This document shows, one piece after another, positions 33,310 to 41,884 of a DNA stretch of 54,529 nt. Every line of letters begins with the position of its first letter. Within the stretch, counting starts at the first letter, position 1. The translations under genes and the position numbers were made by a program. This DNA is from Oleiharenicola sp. GTDB lineage: Bacteria; Verrucomicrobiota; Verrucomicrobiia; Opitutales; Opitutaceae. Below the pieces are notes generated by a model. The model did no database searches. It saw only the letters and a program-made list of their open reading frames with translations, and was not told the DNA's origin. Location: positions 1 to 54,529 of the forward strand of contig JANYDW010000028.1 of assembly GCA_025363455.1 (NCBI GenBank), given 5' to 3'.

Positions 33310-34791
33310 ATGAATACCTCGAACCCGGCTGGCGTTGACCGTCGCACCTTCGTCAAAACCCTTTCCACCGCCGGCCTCGCCCTCGGCACCGCCCCGGCCG
33401 TCTTTGCCCAGGCGGTCGCGCCCCGCCGCCGCTTTGCCATCGTCGGCACCGGCTCGCGGCACAAGATGTATCAAAACGCCATCGAGACGACCTACAAGGA
33501 TCACGCCCAGCTCGTCGCCCTTTGCGACCTCAATCCCGGCCGCGTCGAGGTGGCCCGGAAATTGTCCGCCAAGAACGGCGCCCCCGTGCCCCCCGGTTAT
33601 GCCCATACGGATTTCGACCGGATGATCGCGGAGACGAAGCCTGACTTCGTCATCGTGACGACCGTCGACTCGACCCACGACGACTACATTGTCCGCGCGA
33701 TGGAGCTAGGCTGCGACGCCATCACCGAGAAGCCGCTGACCAACACCGCGGCGAAATGCCAGCGCATCCTCGACGCCGTCAAGCGCACCGGGCGCCACCT
33801 TCGCGTCACCTTCAACTACCGCTACTCCCCGCCCCGCACCCAGGTGAAGGACATCCTGATGAGCGGCGAGATCGGCGACGTGCTGTCGGTCGATTTTCAC
33901 TGGATGCTCAACACCACCCACGGAGCCGACTACTTCCGCCGCTGGCATGCCCACAAGAAATTCTCCCAAGGCCTGATGGTGCACAAGGCCTCGCACCACT
34001 TCGACCTCGCCAACTGGTGGGTGGGCGCGTTTCCCGAGACCGTCTGGGGCGTGGGCAAGCGCGAGTTCTACACGCCGGCGATGGCGAAGCGCTTCGGCCT
34101 CGAGTCGCATCACGCGCGCTGCCACACCTGCCCCGAGTCGGCCAAGTGCGGCTTCTTCATGGACCTCGCCGCCAGCCCCGAGCTGAAGGAGCTCTACCTC
34201 GACCAGGAGAAATATGACGGCTACTTCCGTGACCAGTGCGTCTTCAGCCCGGACATCGACATCGAGGACACGATGAATGTCATGGTCCGCTACGACAACG
34301 GCGTGACGATGTCCTATTCGCTCAACGCTTTCAACGCGTGGGAGGGCTACCATGTGGTGTTCAACGGCACCAAGGGCCGGCTCGAGCACACGATCGTGGA
34401 ATCCACCTACGTCAACGGCACCAACACGGTGCAGGGCGGCATCGCCGACAATGGCGTCACCACCCGCGTCATCCCCCTGCGCGGCCCGCCGCGCAAGCTC
34501 GAGGCCTGGACCGGCGCCGGCAGCCACGGCGGCGGCGACAAGGTCATGCTTGATGAAATCTTCCTGCCCGACGCGCCCGCCGACAAATACCTCCGTGCCT
34601 CCAACCAGTATGCCGGCGCGGCCTCCATCCTCATCGGGGTCGCCGCCAATCAGTGCTTCGCCACCGGCCAGTCCGTGAAAATCCAGGATCTCGTCAGTGG
34701 CTTGGAGAAGCCCGCCTACGCCCCGATGCCGTCCCGCACCGGGCCGGTGCCCATGCCCGAGCGCGCCAAACAGCGCGCCGGCGAGGCGTGA
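33310..34791 (+). CDS. Gfo/Idh/MocA-family oxidoreductase with Tat signal
   Basis: A 493-residue protein. The start at 33310 gives a twin-arginine signal (DRRTFVKTLSTAGLALGTAPAVFAQ). The Rossmann domain reads RFAIVGTGSRHKMY, the EKPLTNTAAKC lysine motif is present, and GLMVHKASHHFDLANWWVGAFP is the usual His-containing segment after the cofactor domain. The cysteine-rich string CHTCPESAKCGFFMDL is unusual and may bind metal. Such exported family members act on sugars or glycosides in Verrucomicrobiota. Start choice: the upstream frame contains non-conserved sequence, and the signal starts at the chosen ATG. Confidence 0.85.
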   Translation: MNTSNPAGVDRRTFVKTLSTAGLALGTAPAVFAQAVAPRRRFAIVGTGSRHKMYQNAIETTYKDHAQLVALCDLNPGRVEVARKLSAKNGAPVPPGYAHTDFDRMIAETKPDFVIVTTVDSTHDDYIVRAMELGCDAITEKPLTNTAAKCQRILDAVKRTGRHLRVTFNYRYSPPRTQVKDILMSGEIGDVLSVDFHWMLNTTHGADYFRRWHAHKKFSQGLMVHKASHHFDLANWWVGAFPETVWGVGKREFYTPAMAKRFGLESHHARCHTCPESAKCGFFMDLAASPELKELYLDQEKYDGYFRDQCVFSPDIDIEDTMNVMVRYDNGVTMSYSLNAFNAWEGYHVVFNGTKGRLEHTIVESTYVNGTNTVQGGIADNGVTTRVIPLRGPPRKLEAWTGAGSHGGGDKVMLDEIFLPDAPADKYLRASNQYAGAASILIGVAANQCFATGQSVKIQDLVSGLEKPAYAPMPSRTGPVPMPERAKQRAGEA

Positions 34792-34878
34792 GCGGTCGAA
34801 AAACACGAAGGAACAAAGCAGCGAAGGAAACCATTTCTTGGTTTGTCCGACTTAGCTGCATGGCTGCTTTGTGTTCTC

Positions 34879-36441
34879 CTAATCCCCGAACTTGATTCCC
34901 TGCGCCAGCGGGAGTGAGTCCGAGTAGTTGATAGTCACGGTTTGGCGGCGCATATAGACTTTCCACGCGTCGCTACCACTCTCGCGGCCGCCGCCGGTTT
35001 CCTTCTCGCCACCGAAGGCTCCGCCGATTTCCGCGCCACTCGTGCCAATGTTGACGTTGGCGATGCCGCAATCGCTGCCGCGAGCGGACAGGAATTGCTC
35101 CGCCTCGCGCAGGTCGGCGGTGAAGATCGCGGAGCTCAACCCCTGCGGCACGGCATTCTGCAGCGCGATGGCGTCGGCGAGTTTCTCGTAACCCATGACA
35201 TACAGGATCGGGGCGAAGGTCTCGTGCTGCACGACCGGCCACTCGTTCTTCGCCTCGGCAAGGCATGGCGTGACATACGTACCCTGGAGGCGCCCGCCCT
35301 GAGCCTGCCGAACGGGGCCGCCGCCGAAGAGCACCTTGCCCCCGTGCAGCTTCAACTGGGTGATCGCGTCCTGCATCGCCTGGACCGCCGCCTCGTCGAT
35401 AAGCGGACCGACCAGCGTGCCTGCGTCCAGGGGCGAACCGACGGGCAGCGACTTGTAGGCCGCAATGAGCGAGGCGGTAAACTTCTTCCGGACGGACTCG
35501 TGGACGAAGATGCGGCGCGTGCTCGTGCAACGCTGGCCGGCTGTGCCGACCGCGCCGAAGAGGATGGCCCGCTGCGCGAGCTTCAGGTCGGCGGAGGGCG
35601 TCACGATGATCGCGTTGTTGCCGCCCAACTCGAGCAGCGAGCGGCCGAAACGCTTCGCCACCACCTCGCCCACGCGCCGGCCCATGCGGGTCGAGCCCGT
35701 GGCCGAGACGAGCGGCACGCGCCGGTCGTTCGCCAGCAGCTCGCCGACCGACGGACCGTCGCCGATGACGAGCGAAAAGATGGCCGGGTTCACGCCACAG
35801 TCGCGGCAGACTTTCTCGGCGAGCTTGATGCAGGCGATGGCGGTGAGCGGCGTTTTCTCCGAGGGCTTCCAGAGGGTCGCGTCACCGCACACGGCCGCGA
35901 GGGCGCTGTTCCAGGCCCAGACCGCGACGGGGAAGTTGAAGGCCGAGATGATGCCGACGACGCCCAACGGCTGCCACTGCTCCATCATGCGGTGGCCGGG
36001 TCGTTCCGAGGCGATGGTCAGCCCGTGGAGCTGGCGGGAGAGACCGGTGGCGAAGTCGCAGATATCGATCATCTCCTGCACCTCGCCCTCACCCTCGGCG
36101 AGAATCTTGCCCGCCTCGAGCGCCACCAACTGGCCGAGTTCCTTCTTCAGTTCGCGGAGGGCGTCGCCGTAGCGGCGGACCACCTCGCCACGCTTCGGCG
36201 CCGGCAGGTCACGCCAGGTGGGAAAAGCCGCCTGGGCGGCTGTGGCGGCTTTATCGTAATCGGCGGCGGACGCCTGCAGCACGCGACCGAGCAGCGAGCC
36301 ATCAACGGGCGAATATTTTTCCAGCACCGGCCCCGAGCCGCCCCAGGTTCCGGCGAAGACACCGGGATTCGGCGCCTTCAGCGATAGCCCAAGCTTGGGG
36401 AAGATAGCACGGGCAACAGAGGAAACGGAAGAGGCACTCAT
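34879..36441 (-). CDS. ALDH7-type alpha-aminoadipic semialdehyde dehydrogenase
   Basis: A 520-residue NAD+ aldehyde dehydrogenase. The family markers are FNFPVAVWAWNSALAAVCGD, LLELGGNNAIIV and the catalytic Cys in GTAGQRCTSTRR. The end SDAWKVYMRRQTVTINYS is typical of the ALDH7 (antiquitin) class, which oxidises 2-aminoadipate 6-semialdehyde. It is followed on the same strand by saccharopine dehydrogenase, so both fit lysine breakdown. PVRQAQGGRLQG, between FGGG and TYVTP, may derive from a repeat (CCTGAGCCTGCCGAACGG at about 35298) and adds a few residues. Confidence 0.85.
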   Translation of the reverse strand: MSASSVSSVARAIFPKLGLSLKAPNPGVFAGTWGGSGPVLEKYSPVDGSLLGRVLQASAADYDKAATAAQAAFPTWRDLPAPKRGEVVRRYGDALRELKKELGQLVALEAGKILAEGEGEVQEMIDICDFATGLSRQLHGLTIASERPGHRMMEQWQPLGVVGIISAFNFPVAVWAWNSALAAVCGDATLWKPSEKTPLTAIACIKLAEKVCRDCGVNPAIFSLVIGDGPSVGELLANDRRVPLVSATGSTRMGRRVGEVVAKRFGRSLLELGGNNAIIVTPSADLKLAQRAILFGAVGTAGQRCTSTRRIFVHESVRKKFTASLIAAYKSLPVGSPLDAGTLVGPLIDEAAVQAMQDAITQLKLHGGKVLFGGGPVRQAQGGRLQGTYVTPCLAEAKNEWPVVQHETFAPILYVMGYEKLADAIALQNAVPQGLSSAIFTADLREAEQFLSARGSDCGIANVNIGTSGAEIGGAFGGEKETGGGRESGSDAWKVYMRRQTVTINYSDSLPLAQGIKFGD

Positions 36442-36490
36442 GTACGGTTTATGATTTATGATATACGATTTGGTCCACTGCCCGCGGCAC

Positions 36491-36575
36491 CGTCATCCTG
36501 AGCGGAGCGAAGGATCCAAGTGGAAGGACGAACTTATGCCGCCAGCTTGGATTCTTCGCTCCGCTCAGAATGACG
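36491..36575. repeat. REP-like palindrome, GTCATCCTGAGCGGAGC family, copy 1
   Basis: Arms CGTCATCCTGAGCGGAGCG and CGCTCCGCTCAGAATGACG. An outer, AT-rich inverted repeat (TTATGATTTATGATATACG with its complement near 36605) encloses it. It separates two lysine-pathway genes. Confidence 0.85.
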
Positions 36576-36630
36576 GAGAGCGAAGGTTTGAGTCCGGCAA
36601 ATCGTACATCGTAAATCATAAATCATAAAT

Positions 36631-37707
36631 TCAGTCACCGTACACCTTCCCGCCCCATTTGGTGCCGAGGAAATCCTTCAGGGATACGGATTCCTGTTTC
36701 ACGAAGCCGGGCCCGAGTTTTCCCTTGGCGAAGAGTTCGAGGACGCCGGTGATCCCGGCAGCCGTGGTGAGCTGAATGGCATTGAGCTTCCGCCCTTGGA
36801 TCGTGTCGCCGTGCATTTTCTTGATGAAGCTGCGCTGCTTGAGCCCGCCGCCCTTCTCGGTGCCGACGACGCTGACGTAGAAGACCACGACGTCGGACTC
36901 GGTCAGCGGCACTTCTTGATCGAAGATCTGGGTGACCAGTTCCTGCCGGGGGGCGAGGTTGAGGTCCTGCAGGAGGAACTTCATCAGGTCGCGGTGACCG
37001 GGATAACGCATGGTCTTGTAGTTCAGGTCGCCGACCTTGCCGGCAAAGGTCTGGCACATCGTCGCGACGCCACCCGAGGTGTTGAACGCCTCATACTCCG
37101 TGCCGTCGATCGTGATGCGCTCCACGCCATCGAGCGGCATGGTCGTGACCAGGCGACCGCCGTGCAGCGCCTGGCCGACCTGGCAGTATTCATTGATCAA
37201 CCCGGCCGTGCTCCAGCTGAGGTAATACTTCATCTGGTTGCTCGCGTTGAGCGGCAGCGCACCGACGCGCATCTCGCAGTTGCGCACGACCTCCAGCGAG
37301 GAGGCCAGCGAACCGCCCACGATGTTGATCGCACCCGGCGCGAGCCCGCACTGCGGCATAAAGGTGGCGCGGGTGGCCTTCGCGGCGAGCTCCTGCACAT
37401 AGCCCGTGGTCTCGACGTCTTCCGTGAGATCGAAGTAGGACACCTCGGCCACGGCGCAGGCGGCGGCGATGGACTTGTTGAGGAAATAGGGTGCCGCACT
37501 GACCACTACTTCGACACCCTGGACAAAGGCGGCGAGTTGGGCGGGCTTCTTCACGTCCAGCGGGACGAACCGGGCTTTCTTCAATCCCTTGAGATCGATG
37601 TTCGACCGGGTGTCGGCGAGCGCGACGTTTTTGCAGAACTTGCACGACTCGAGGAGGGTGGCGATGGTCCCGCCGACCTTGCCGGCGCCGATGATGCCGA
37701 TTTTCAT
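36631..37707 (-). CDS. saccharopine dehydrogenase family protein (likely glutamate-forming)
   Basis: A 358-residue protein. The Rossmann motif MKIGIIGAGKVGGTIATLL starts the NADP domain. Then VEVVVSAAPYFLNKSIAAACAVAEVSYFDLTED and FMPQCGLAPGAINIVGGSLAS are the signature blocks of Lys9-type saccharopine dehydrogenases, and SWSTAGLINEYCQ follows. The reaction converts saccharopine to 2-aminoadipate semialdehyde and glutamate (or the reverse). The product would be the substrate of the ALDH7 neighbour. The first enzyme (lysine-ketoglutarate reductase) is not in the window. Confidence 0.85.
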   Translation of the reverse strand: MKIGIIGAGKVGGTIATLLESCKFCKNVALADTRSNIDLKGLKKARFVPLDVKKPAQLAAFVQGVEVVVSAAPYFLNKSIAAACAVAEVSYFDLTEDVETTGYVQELAAKATRATFMPQCGLAPGAINIVGGSLASSLEVVRNCEMRVGALPLNASNQMKYYLSWSTAGLINEYCQVGQALHGGRLVTTMPLDGVERITIDGTEYEAFNTSGGVATMCQTFAGKVGDLNYKTMRYPGHRDLMKFLLQDLNLAPRQELVTQIFDQEVPLTESDVVVFYVSVVGTEKGGGLKQRSFIKKMHGDTIQGRKLNAIQLTTAAGITGVLELFAKGKLGPGFVKQESVSLKDFLGTKWGGKVYGD

Positions 37708-37729
37708 TTCAGGGGATTAAGTTTCGTAG

Positions 37730-37814
37730 CGTCATCCTGAGCGTAGCGAAGGATCCAAGCGGGAGACTCAGGCCAGTACTTTTCCTTGGATTCTTCGCTG
37801 CGCTCAGAATGACG
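37730..37814. repeat. REP-like palindrome, GTCATCCTGAGCG family, copy 2
   Basis: Arms CGTCATCCTGAGCGTAGCG and CGCTGCGCTCAGAATGACG; the change to TAGCG is matched in both arms. It lies between the saccharopine dehydrogenase and the next upstream gene. Confidence 0.85.
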
Positions 37815-37842
37815 GGTTGGCGTGAGTGGGTTCGAGGCGCAT

Positions 37843-39234
37843 CTACTGCGCGTGCGCCGCTTCCTGCACCTTGCGCGGGTCGGTGGCGGCGATGATGACG
37901 CTGACGGCCTTCTGGTTGAAGCCCTTGAAGCCGCCCTTGCGCTCAAGGTTCTCCAGGTGGCTGCCGATCGCGCCGTCCTTGACGAAGCCCGCGGCCTGCG
38001 GCGGGGTGATGATGCCCTTCGCCTGGAGCGCGGCCACCCGGTGGGGATTCACCGTCCAGCGCTCGCCCTCGGTGAAGGCCTGCTTGAGGAAAGGGAAATC
38101 CGAGAACGGCTTCATCGTCACGATCCCCTCGGCCGCGAGTTGCTCCTTGAGCAACGGGTGGTTGAACCGCGCCTCGAGGTGGTGCATGCCCGCCTGCAGG
38201 AAACTGTCGCCGTGCAGGCCGCACCAGAGGCCGACCGTGCGCGCCGCCGGGATCTCGGGCAGGCGCTGCGTCGCATAGTCTTCGTTCACCTCGTCGGGCA
38301 GCAGGTCCACATCGGCGAAGACGACGATGCCGACCGCCGCCGTTTCCATCACCTGCGCGCCCCACCCCGCCTCGGCGCCCGCGTAGAACCGCTCGCGCTT
38401 CTCGAGTCCGAGCAGCTCCATGAACTTCACCAGGTCGGGGAAATATCGCCGTGAGCACCGGTAGGTGTGGTGGTCATGGTTGGCCCAACCGAGGCCGAGC
38501 TGGTCCTGCCGGCGCTTCTGCACGCGGCCGGCGCGGTTGCGGAACATCCAGAATTCCCGCTCCTCGGCGAAGAACAGCTCGCAGGCCACGTCACGGCCAA
38601 CCAGGTCGATGCTTTGCTCGAGCACGGCAAAGGCGGCCACCACTCCGTCGGCATCGTCCAGAAAATCACGTTTCCGCGCGCGCCAGAGCTCGCGAACCTT
38701 CACCACCGACGCGGCGAAGCCCAACCCGGCCTCTTTCACGGCAAACCCGCGGTAGCCGAGGCGCTCCACCGCTTGGAACAACGCGCCGTTCTTCTCGTTG
38801 ATGCGGAGGACCCGATAGCGGGCGCAGGGCGCGCCTTCCGGCTCGCCCGTCAGGCCTTGCCGCGCCATGAAGTCGGCCAGGAATTCCGGCCGGATCGCCA
38901 GTGACCGGGGTGCATGGGAGGGATCAGCCTGCTTGCTCACCAACACCCGCGGCAGCATGGCGTGGGGGTGCGCCAGCACCACGTGGCCGGCCGGGGCTTC
39001 CGTCGCCTCGGGGATGAAACCCGCGGCCCGGAATGCCACCTCGTGCCCGGTCGAGACGACAAAGTGATCCACCCACTCGAAGAACTCGGTGCCGGTCTCG
39101 TCGTGCATGCGCTGCGCGAGTCGGGCGGCGACGGGGTTTTTTCCGAGAAAGGCGTTGATGTGCCGCGAGAGCAGCGCCTCTGCCTCGTAGGCCAGCGGCC
39201 AGTTGAAATTCTCCGGGGTTTGCAGGGACGTCAT
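37843..39234 (-). CDS. putative VOC-superfamily metalloenzyme in the lysine-catabolic set
   Basis: A 463-residue cytosolic protein. I do not recognise the family with certainty. It has two halves that look like vicinal-oxygen-chelate modules: FFEWVDHFVVSTGHEVAFRAAGF early, then GLGWANHDHHTYRCSRRYFPDLVKFMELLGLEKRERFYAGAEAGWGAQVME, and later LWCGLHGDSFLQAGMHHLEARF. The His and Glu residues are placed as metal ligands would be. Being first in the run with saccharopine dehydrogenase and ALDH7, it is a candidate for a step after 2-aminoadipate, such as 2-oxoadipate conversion by an HglS-like (DUF1338) enzyme. It does not look like ordinary DUF1338 members, so this is a hypothesis. Confidence 0.5.
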   Translation of the reverse strand: MTSLQTPENFNWPLAYEAEALLSRHINAFLGKNPVAARLAQRMHDETGTEFFEWVDHFVVSTGHEVAFRAAGFIPEATEAPAGHVVLAHPHAMLPRVLVSKQADPSHAPRSLAIRPEFLADFMARQGLTGEPEGAPCARYRVLRINEKNGALFQAVERLGYRGFAVKEAGLGFAASVVKVRELWRARKRDFLDDADGVVAAFAVLEQSIDLVGRDVACELFFAEEREFWMFRNRAGRVQKRRQDQLGLGWANHDHHTYRCSRRYFPDLVKFMELLGLEKRERFYAGAEAGWGAQVMETAAVGIVVFADVDLLPDEVNEDYATQRLPEIPAARTVGLWCGLHGDSFLQAGMHHLEARFNHPLLKEQLAAEGIVTMKPFSDFPFLKQAFTEGERWTVNPHRVAALQAKGIITPPQAAGFVKDGAIGSHLENLERKGGFKGFNQKAVSVIIAATDPRKVQEAAHAQ

Positions 39235-39467
39235 GGGACTCGGCGTATGTCATAAATACCGACAGCCATTAACCAAGCCTGTTCTGGCCTCAATCGCTCG
39301 GCGCATGCTGAAGGCTCATGCGCAGCACTCCTTTGACTGGAATTGACGTCAGTGGGCCCTGACTGATTTTCTATCGAATCGGCGGTGGATGAAGCATTCA
39401 GTCCCAACGCCGGAAGATTGTTTCTTCCCTAAGCGCATACCCCTTTCCTTCTGCCAAAGCATTTCTG

Positions 39468-41816
39468 ATGAAGCACGCTGACCGTTCCCCCCAACCCCGA
39501 TCTCGCGCGTCCTGGCGGTGGATTCCGCTCGTTCTGTCAACGATGGGCCTGCTCGCTTCACCGTCCACGGCCGCATGGGTGGTCCCGCTCCCGGAAGCAA
39601 TCTCGTGCGCGGTCCCGGACAAACAGGATTTTCAGATCCCCGATCGTGAACACCTGACCGGCGGGCTGGGCACCCGCATCCAGGCCAGCGAAGCCAACCG
39701 ACTGGTGACGCTCGACCCCGACCGTCTGCTGGAGGGCTATCGCCGCCGCCCCGGCCGCCAGACGTGGGACTGCGAGCATGTGGGCAAATGGCTGCACGCC
39801 GCCACGCTCGCGTGGGTCAACACCGGTGACCCGGCGCTGCGGGTCAGGCTCGATCATACCGTCGCCGAGCTGTGCAAATGCCAATTGGACGACGGCTACC
39901 TCGGGACCTATCTGCCCGCCCAGCGCTGGACGGAGTGGGATGTGTGGGCGCACAAATACAACCTGCTCGGCCTGCTCACCTACATGCGCTATACCGGAAA
40001 CCGGACACCGTTGGAAACCTGTCGCCGCATGGCCGACTTGCTCTGCACGACTTTTGGTGACGGTCCGGGCCAGCGAGACATCATCACTTCGGGCGCCCAC
40101 ACGGGCATGGCCTCGACGAGCGTGCTGGAGCCGATGGTGTTGCTCTATCGCCTGACGGGCGAGCCGCGCTACCTGGCCTTCTGCCAGTATCTGGTGCGCG
40201 CGTGGGAACAGCCAAACGGGCCGCACATCGTGTCACGCCTGCTGGAACTCAAGCGCGTGGACAAAGTCGGCAACGCCAAGGCCTATGAAATGCTCTCCTG
40301 CCTCAACGGGGCGCTCGAACTCTATCGCACGACCGGTGAGCCCAAGCTTCTGGCCGCCGGCCTCAACGCCTGGCAGGACATCGTGGACCACCGCCTCTAC
40401 GTCACCGGGGCGAGCAGCTGCCACGAATATTTTCGCGATGATTTTGACCTCCCAAACAATGACAACATTGGCGAAACCTGCGTCACGATCACCTGGCTGC
40501 AGCTCAACGCCCAGCTCCTGCGCCTAACGGGCGAGGCGCGGTTCACCACGCAACTCGAAAACGTGGTACTCAACCAGTTGCTTGGGGCCCAGCAACCGGA
40601 CGGATCGGCGTGGGGTTATTACGTCCAGATGGAGGGCGCCAAGCCATACAGTGCCTCCCTGGACGGCCACTGCTGTCTGTCCAGCGGCCCGCGGGGCATC
40701 GCCCTGCTTCCCACGTTTGCGTTCAGCACCGATCGGGACGGCATCATCATCAATCTCTACGAGGCAGGCACGGCCAACCTGACCCTGCGTGACGGCACAC
40801 CGGTCGCGGTGAAAGTAGAAACCCTCTATCCCGCCGACGGCCGCATCCACCTCACGCTCACCCCGTCGGCGCCGGCCGAGTTTTCCATTAAGTTCCGCGT
40901 GCCGGCCTGGTGCGCGGAAAGCAGCATCCAGCCCGCGGGGGCCCAGCCGGGCCATGATGGTTACACCACCTTGCGCCGCGTTTGGAAATCCGGCGACACG
41001 ATCGACCTCGACCTGAAGCTGACCCCCCGGATTGTACCGGGTGATCACCTGAACCAAGGCAAGGCCGTCGTACTTTTCGGCCCCTTGGTACTGGCCGCCG
41101 ATGAAGCGTTGTGGGCCGGAAGCAGCCACCCCTTCCCCGCGCTGGCCCTGCGGAATGCCGATCCGGCCACGCTCGCGCTCGCGCCCGAAGTCGCCCCCGC
41201 AGACTGGAAAACCTGGCCGGGCGCCCATTTATTCCGGATTAACGCCACCCTCCGAGACGGGGCCGCGGGCTTCACCACGCAACTGGTGCCGTTTGCCGAT
41301 GCCGGTCGCACCGGGGCTCGTTATAAGGTTTGGCTGCCGCTGGCCGGCCAGCGCGAGGCCAATGTTCTGCTTTACGGCCGCGAAAGCCGGTCGCGTCCGG
41401 GCAATCTGGCCGGGTCGATCAACGACGACAACCTGGGGTCCGGCGCCGTCACCTTTGACGGCCGACCCGCCACCGACGATTGGTTTGCCGTGACCCTCCC
41501 GGTCCCCGCAGAAATCCGACGGATTGTCTTCGTGCAGGGAAAAATGTTTCACGACGGAGGTTGGTTTGTGGGCGCACCGAAGTTCCAGATTCAGCGTGAA
41601 CCGGACGGTGCCTGGGAGACGGTCGGTGAACCGATCGGTTATCCGGCCACCACGGCGACCAACCATGGAAAGTTACAGGCGGGTTGGCTGTTGAAACTGC
41701 GGTTGAAGGAGCCCCTCAAGGCCGTCGCCGTGCGGATCATCGGCGTGCCCGCCGGCGGTGACAATCCCCCGCAGGCGTTTGTCTCCTGCGCAGAGTTGCA
41801 GGCGTTCAGCTTCTGA
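39468..41816 (+). CDS. exported GH127-family glycosidase (beta-L-arabinofuranosidase type)
   Basis: A 782-residue protein with a signal peptide (WIPLVLSTMGLLASPSTAA). It has the (alpha/alpha)6 barrel of GH127 (DUF1680): DCEHVGKWLHAATLAW, QLDDGYLGTYLP and IITSGAHTGMASTSVLEP. The zinc site known in the family, one Glu and three Cys, is present as E336-x-C338 (NIGETCVTITW) and C402-C403 (GHCCLSSGPRG), with spacing like the characterised enzyme. A beta-sandwich part and a C-terminal discoidin-like domain follow. It should release L-arabinofuranose from plant or algal polymers; the exact linkage is inference. Confidence 0.9.
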   Translation: MKHADRSPQPRSRASWRWIPLVLSTMGLLASPSTAAWVVPLPEAISCAVPDKQDFQIPDREHLTGGLGTRIQASEANRLVTLDPDRLLEGYRRRPGRQTWDCEHVGKWLHAATLAWVNTGDPALRVRLDHTVAELCKCQLDDGYLGTYLPAQRWTEWDVWAHKYNLLGLLTYMRYTGNRTPLETCRRMADLLCTTFGDGPGQRDIITSGAHTGMASTSVLEPMVLLYRLTGEPRYLAFCQYLVRAWEQPNGPHIVSRLLELKRVDKVGNAKAYEMLSCLNGALELYRTTGEPKLLAAGLNAWQDIVDHRLYVTGASSCHEYFRDDFDLPNNDNIGETCVTITWLQLNAQLLRLTGEARFTTQLENVVLNQLLGAQQPDGSAWGYYVQMEGAKPYSASLDGHCCLSSGPRGIALLPTFAFSTDRDGIIINLYEAGTANLTLRDGTPVAVKVETLYPADGRIHLTLTPSAPAEFSIKFRVPAWCAESSIQPAGAQPGHDGYTTLRRVWKSGDTIDLDLKLTPRIVPGDHLNQGKAVVLFGPLVLAADEALWAGSSHPFPALALRNADPATLALAPEVAPADWKTWPGAHLFRINATLRDGAAGFTTQLVPFADAGRTGARYKVWLPLAGQREANVLLYGRESRSRPGNLAGSINDDNLGSGAVTFDGRPATDDWFAVTLPVPAEIRRIVFVQGKMFHDGGWFVGAPKFQIQREPDGAWETVGEPIGYPATTATNHGKLQAGWLLKLRLKEPLKAVAVRIIGVPAGGDNPPQAFVSCAELQAFSF

Positions 41817-41884
41817 CCGCGAGGAACCCGATCCTGCGTTCCTCTCGCCAAAGTTCCTCTCGCCAATTGCTAAAACCGGACCGC

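Noticed and set aside
35285..35320. In-frame repeat in the ALDH7 gene (VRQAQGGRLQG)
   Set aside because: The CCTGAGCCTGCCGAACGG string resembles a repeat, but only one short copy is visible here and loops of this length vary naturally in the family, so it is not counted with the firm in-frame cases.
34942..36387. Open frame of 481 codons on the plus strand
   Set aside because: Antisense to the ALDH7 gene, which carries all dehydrogenase motifs.
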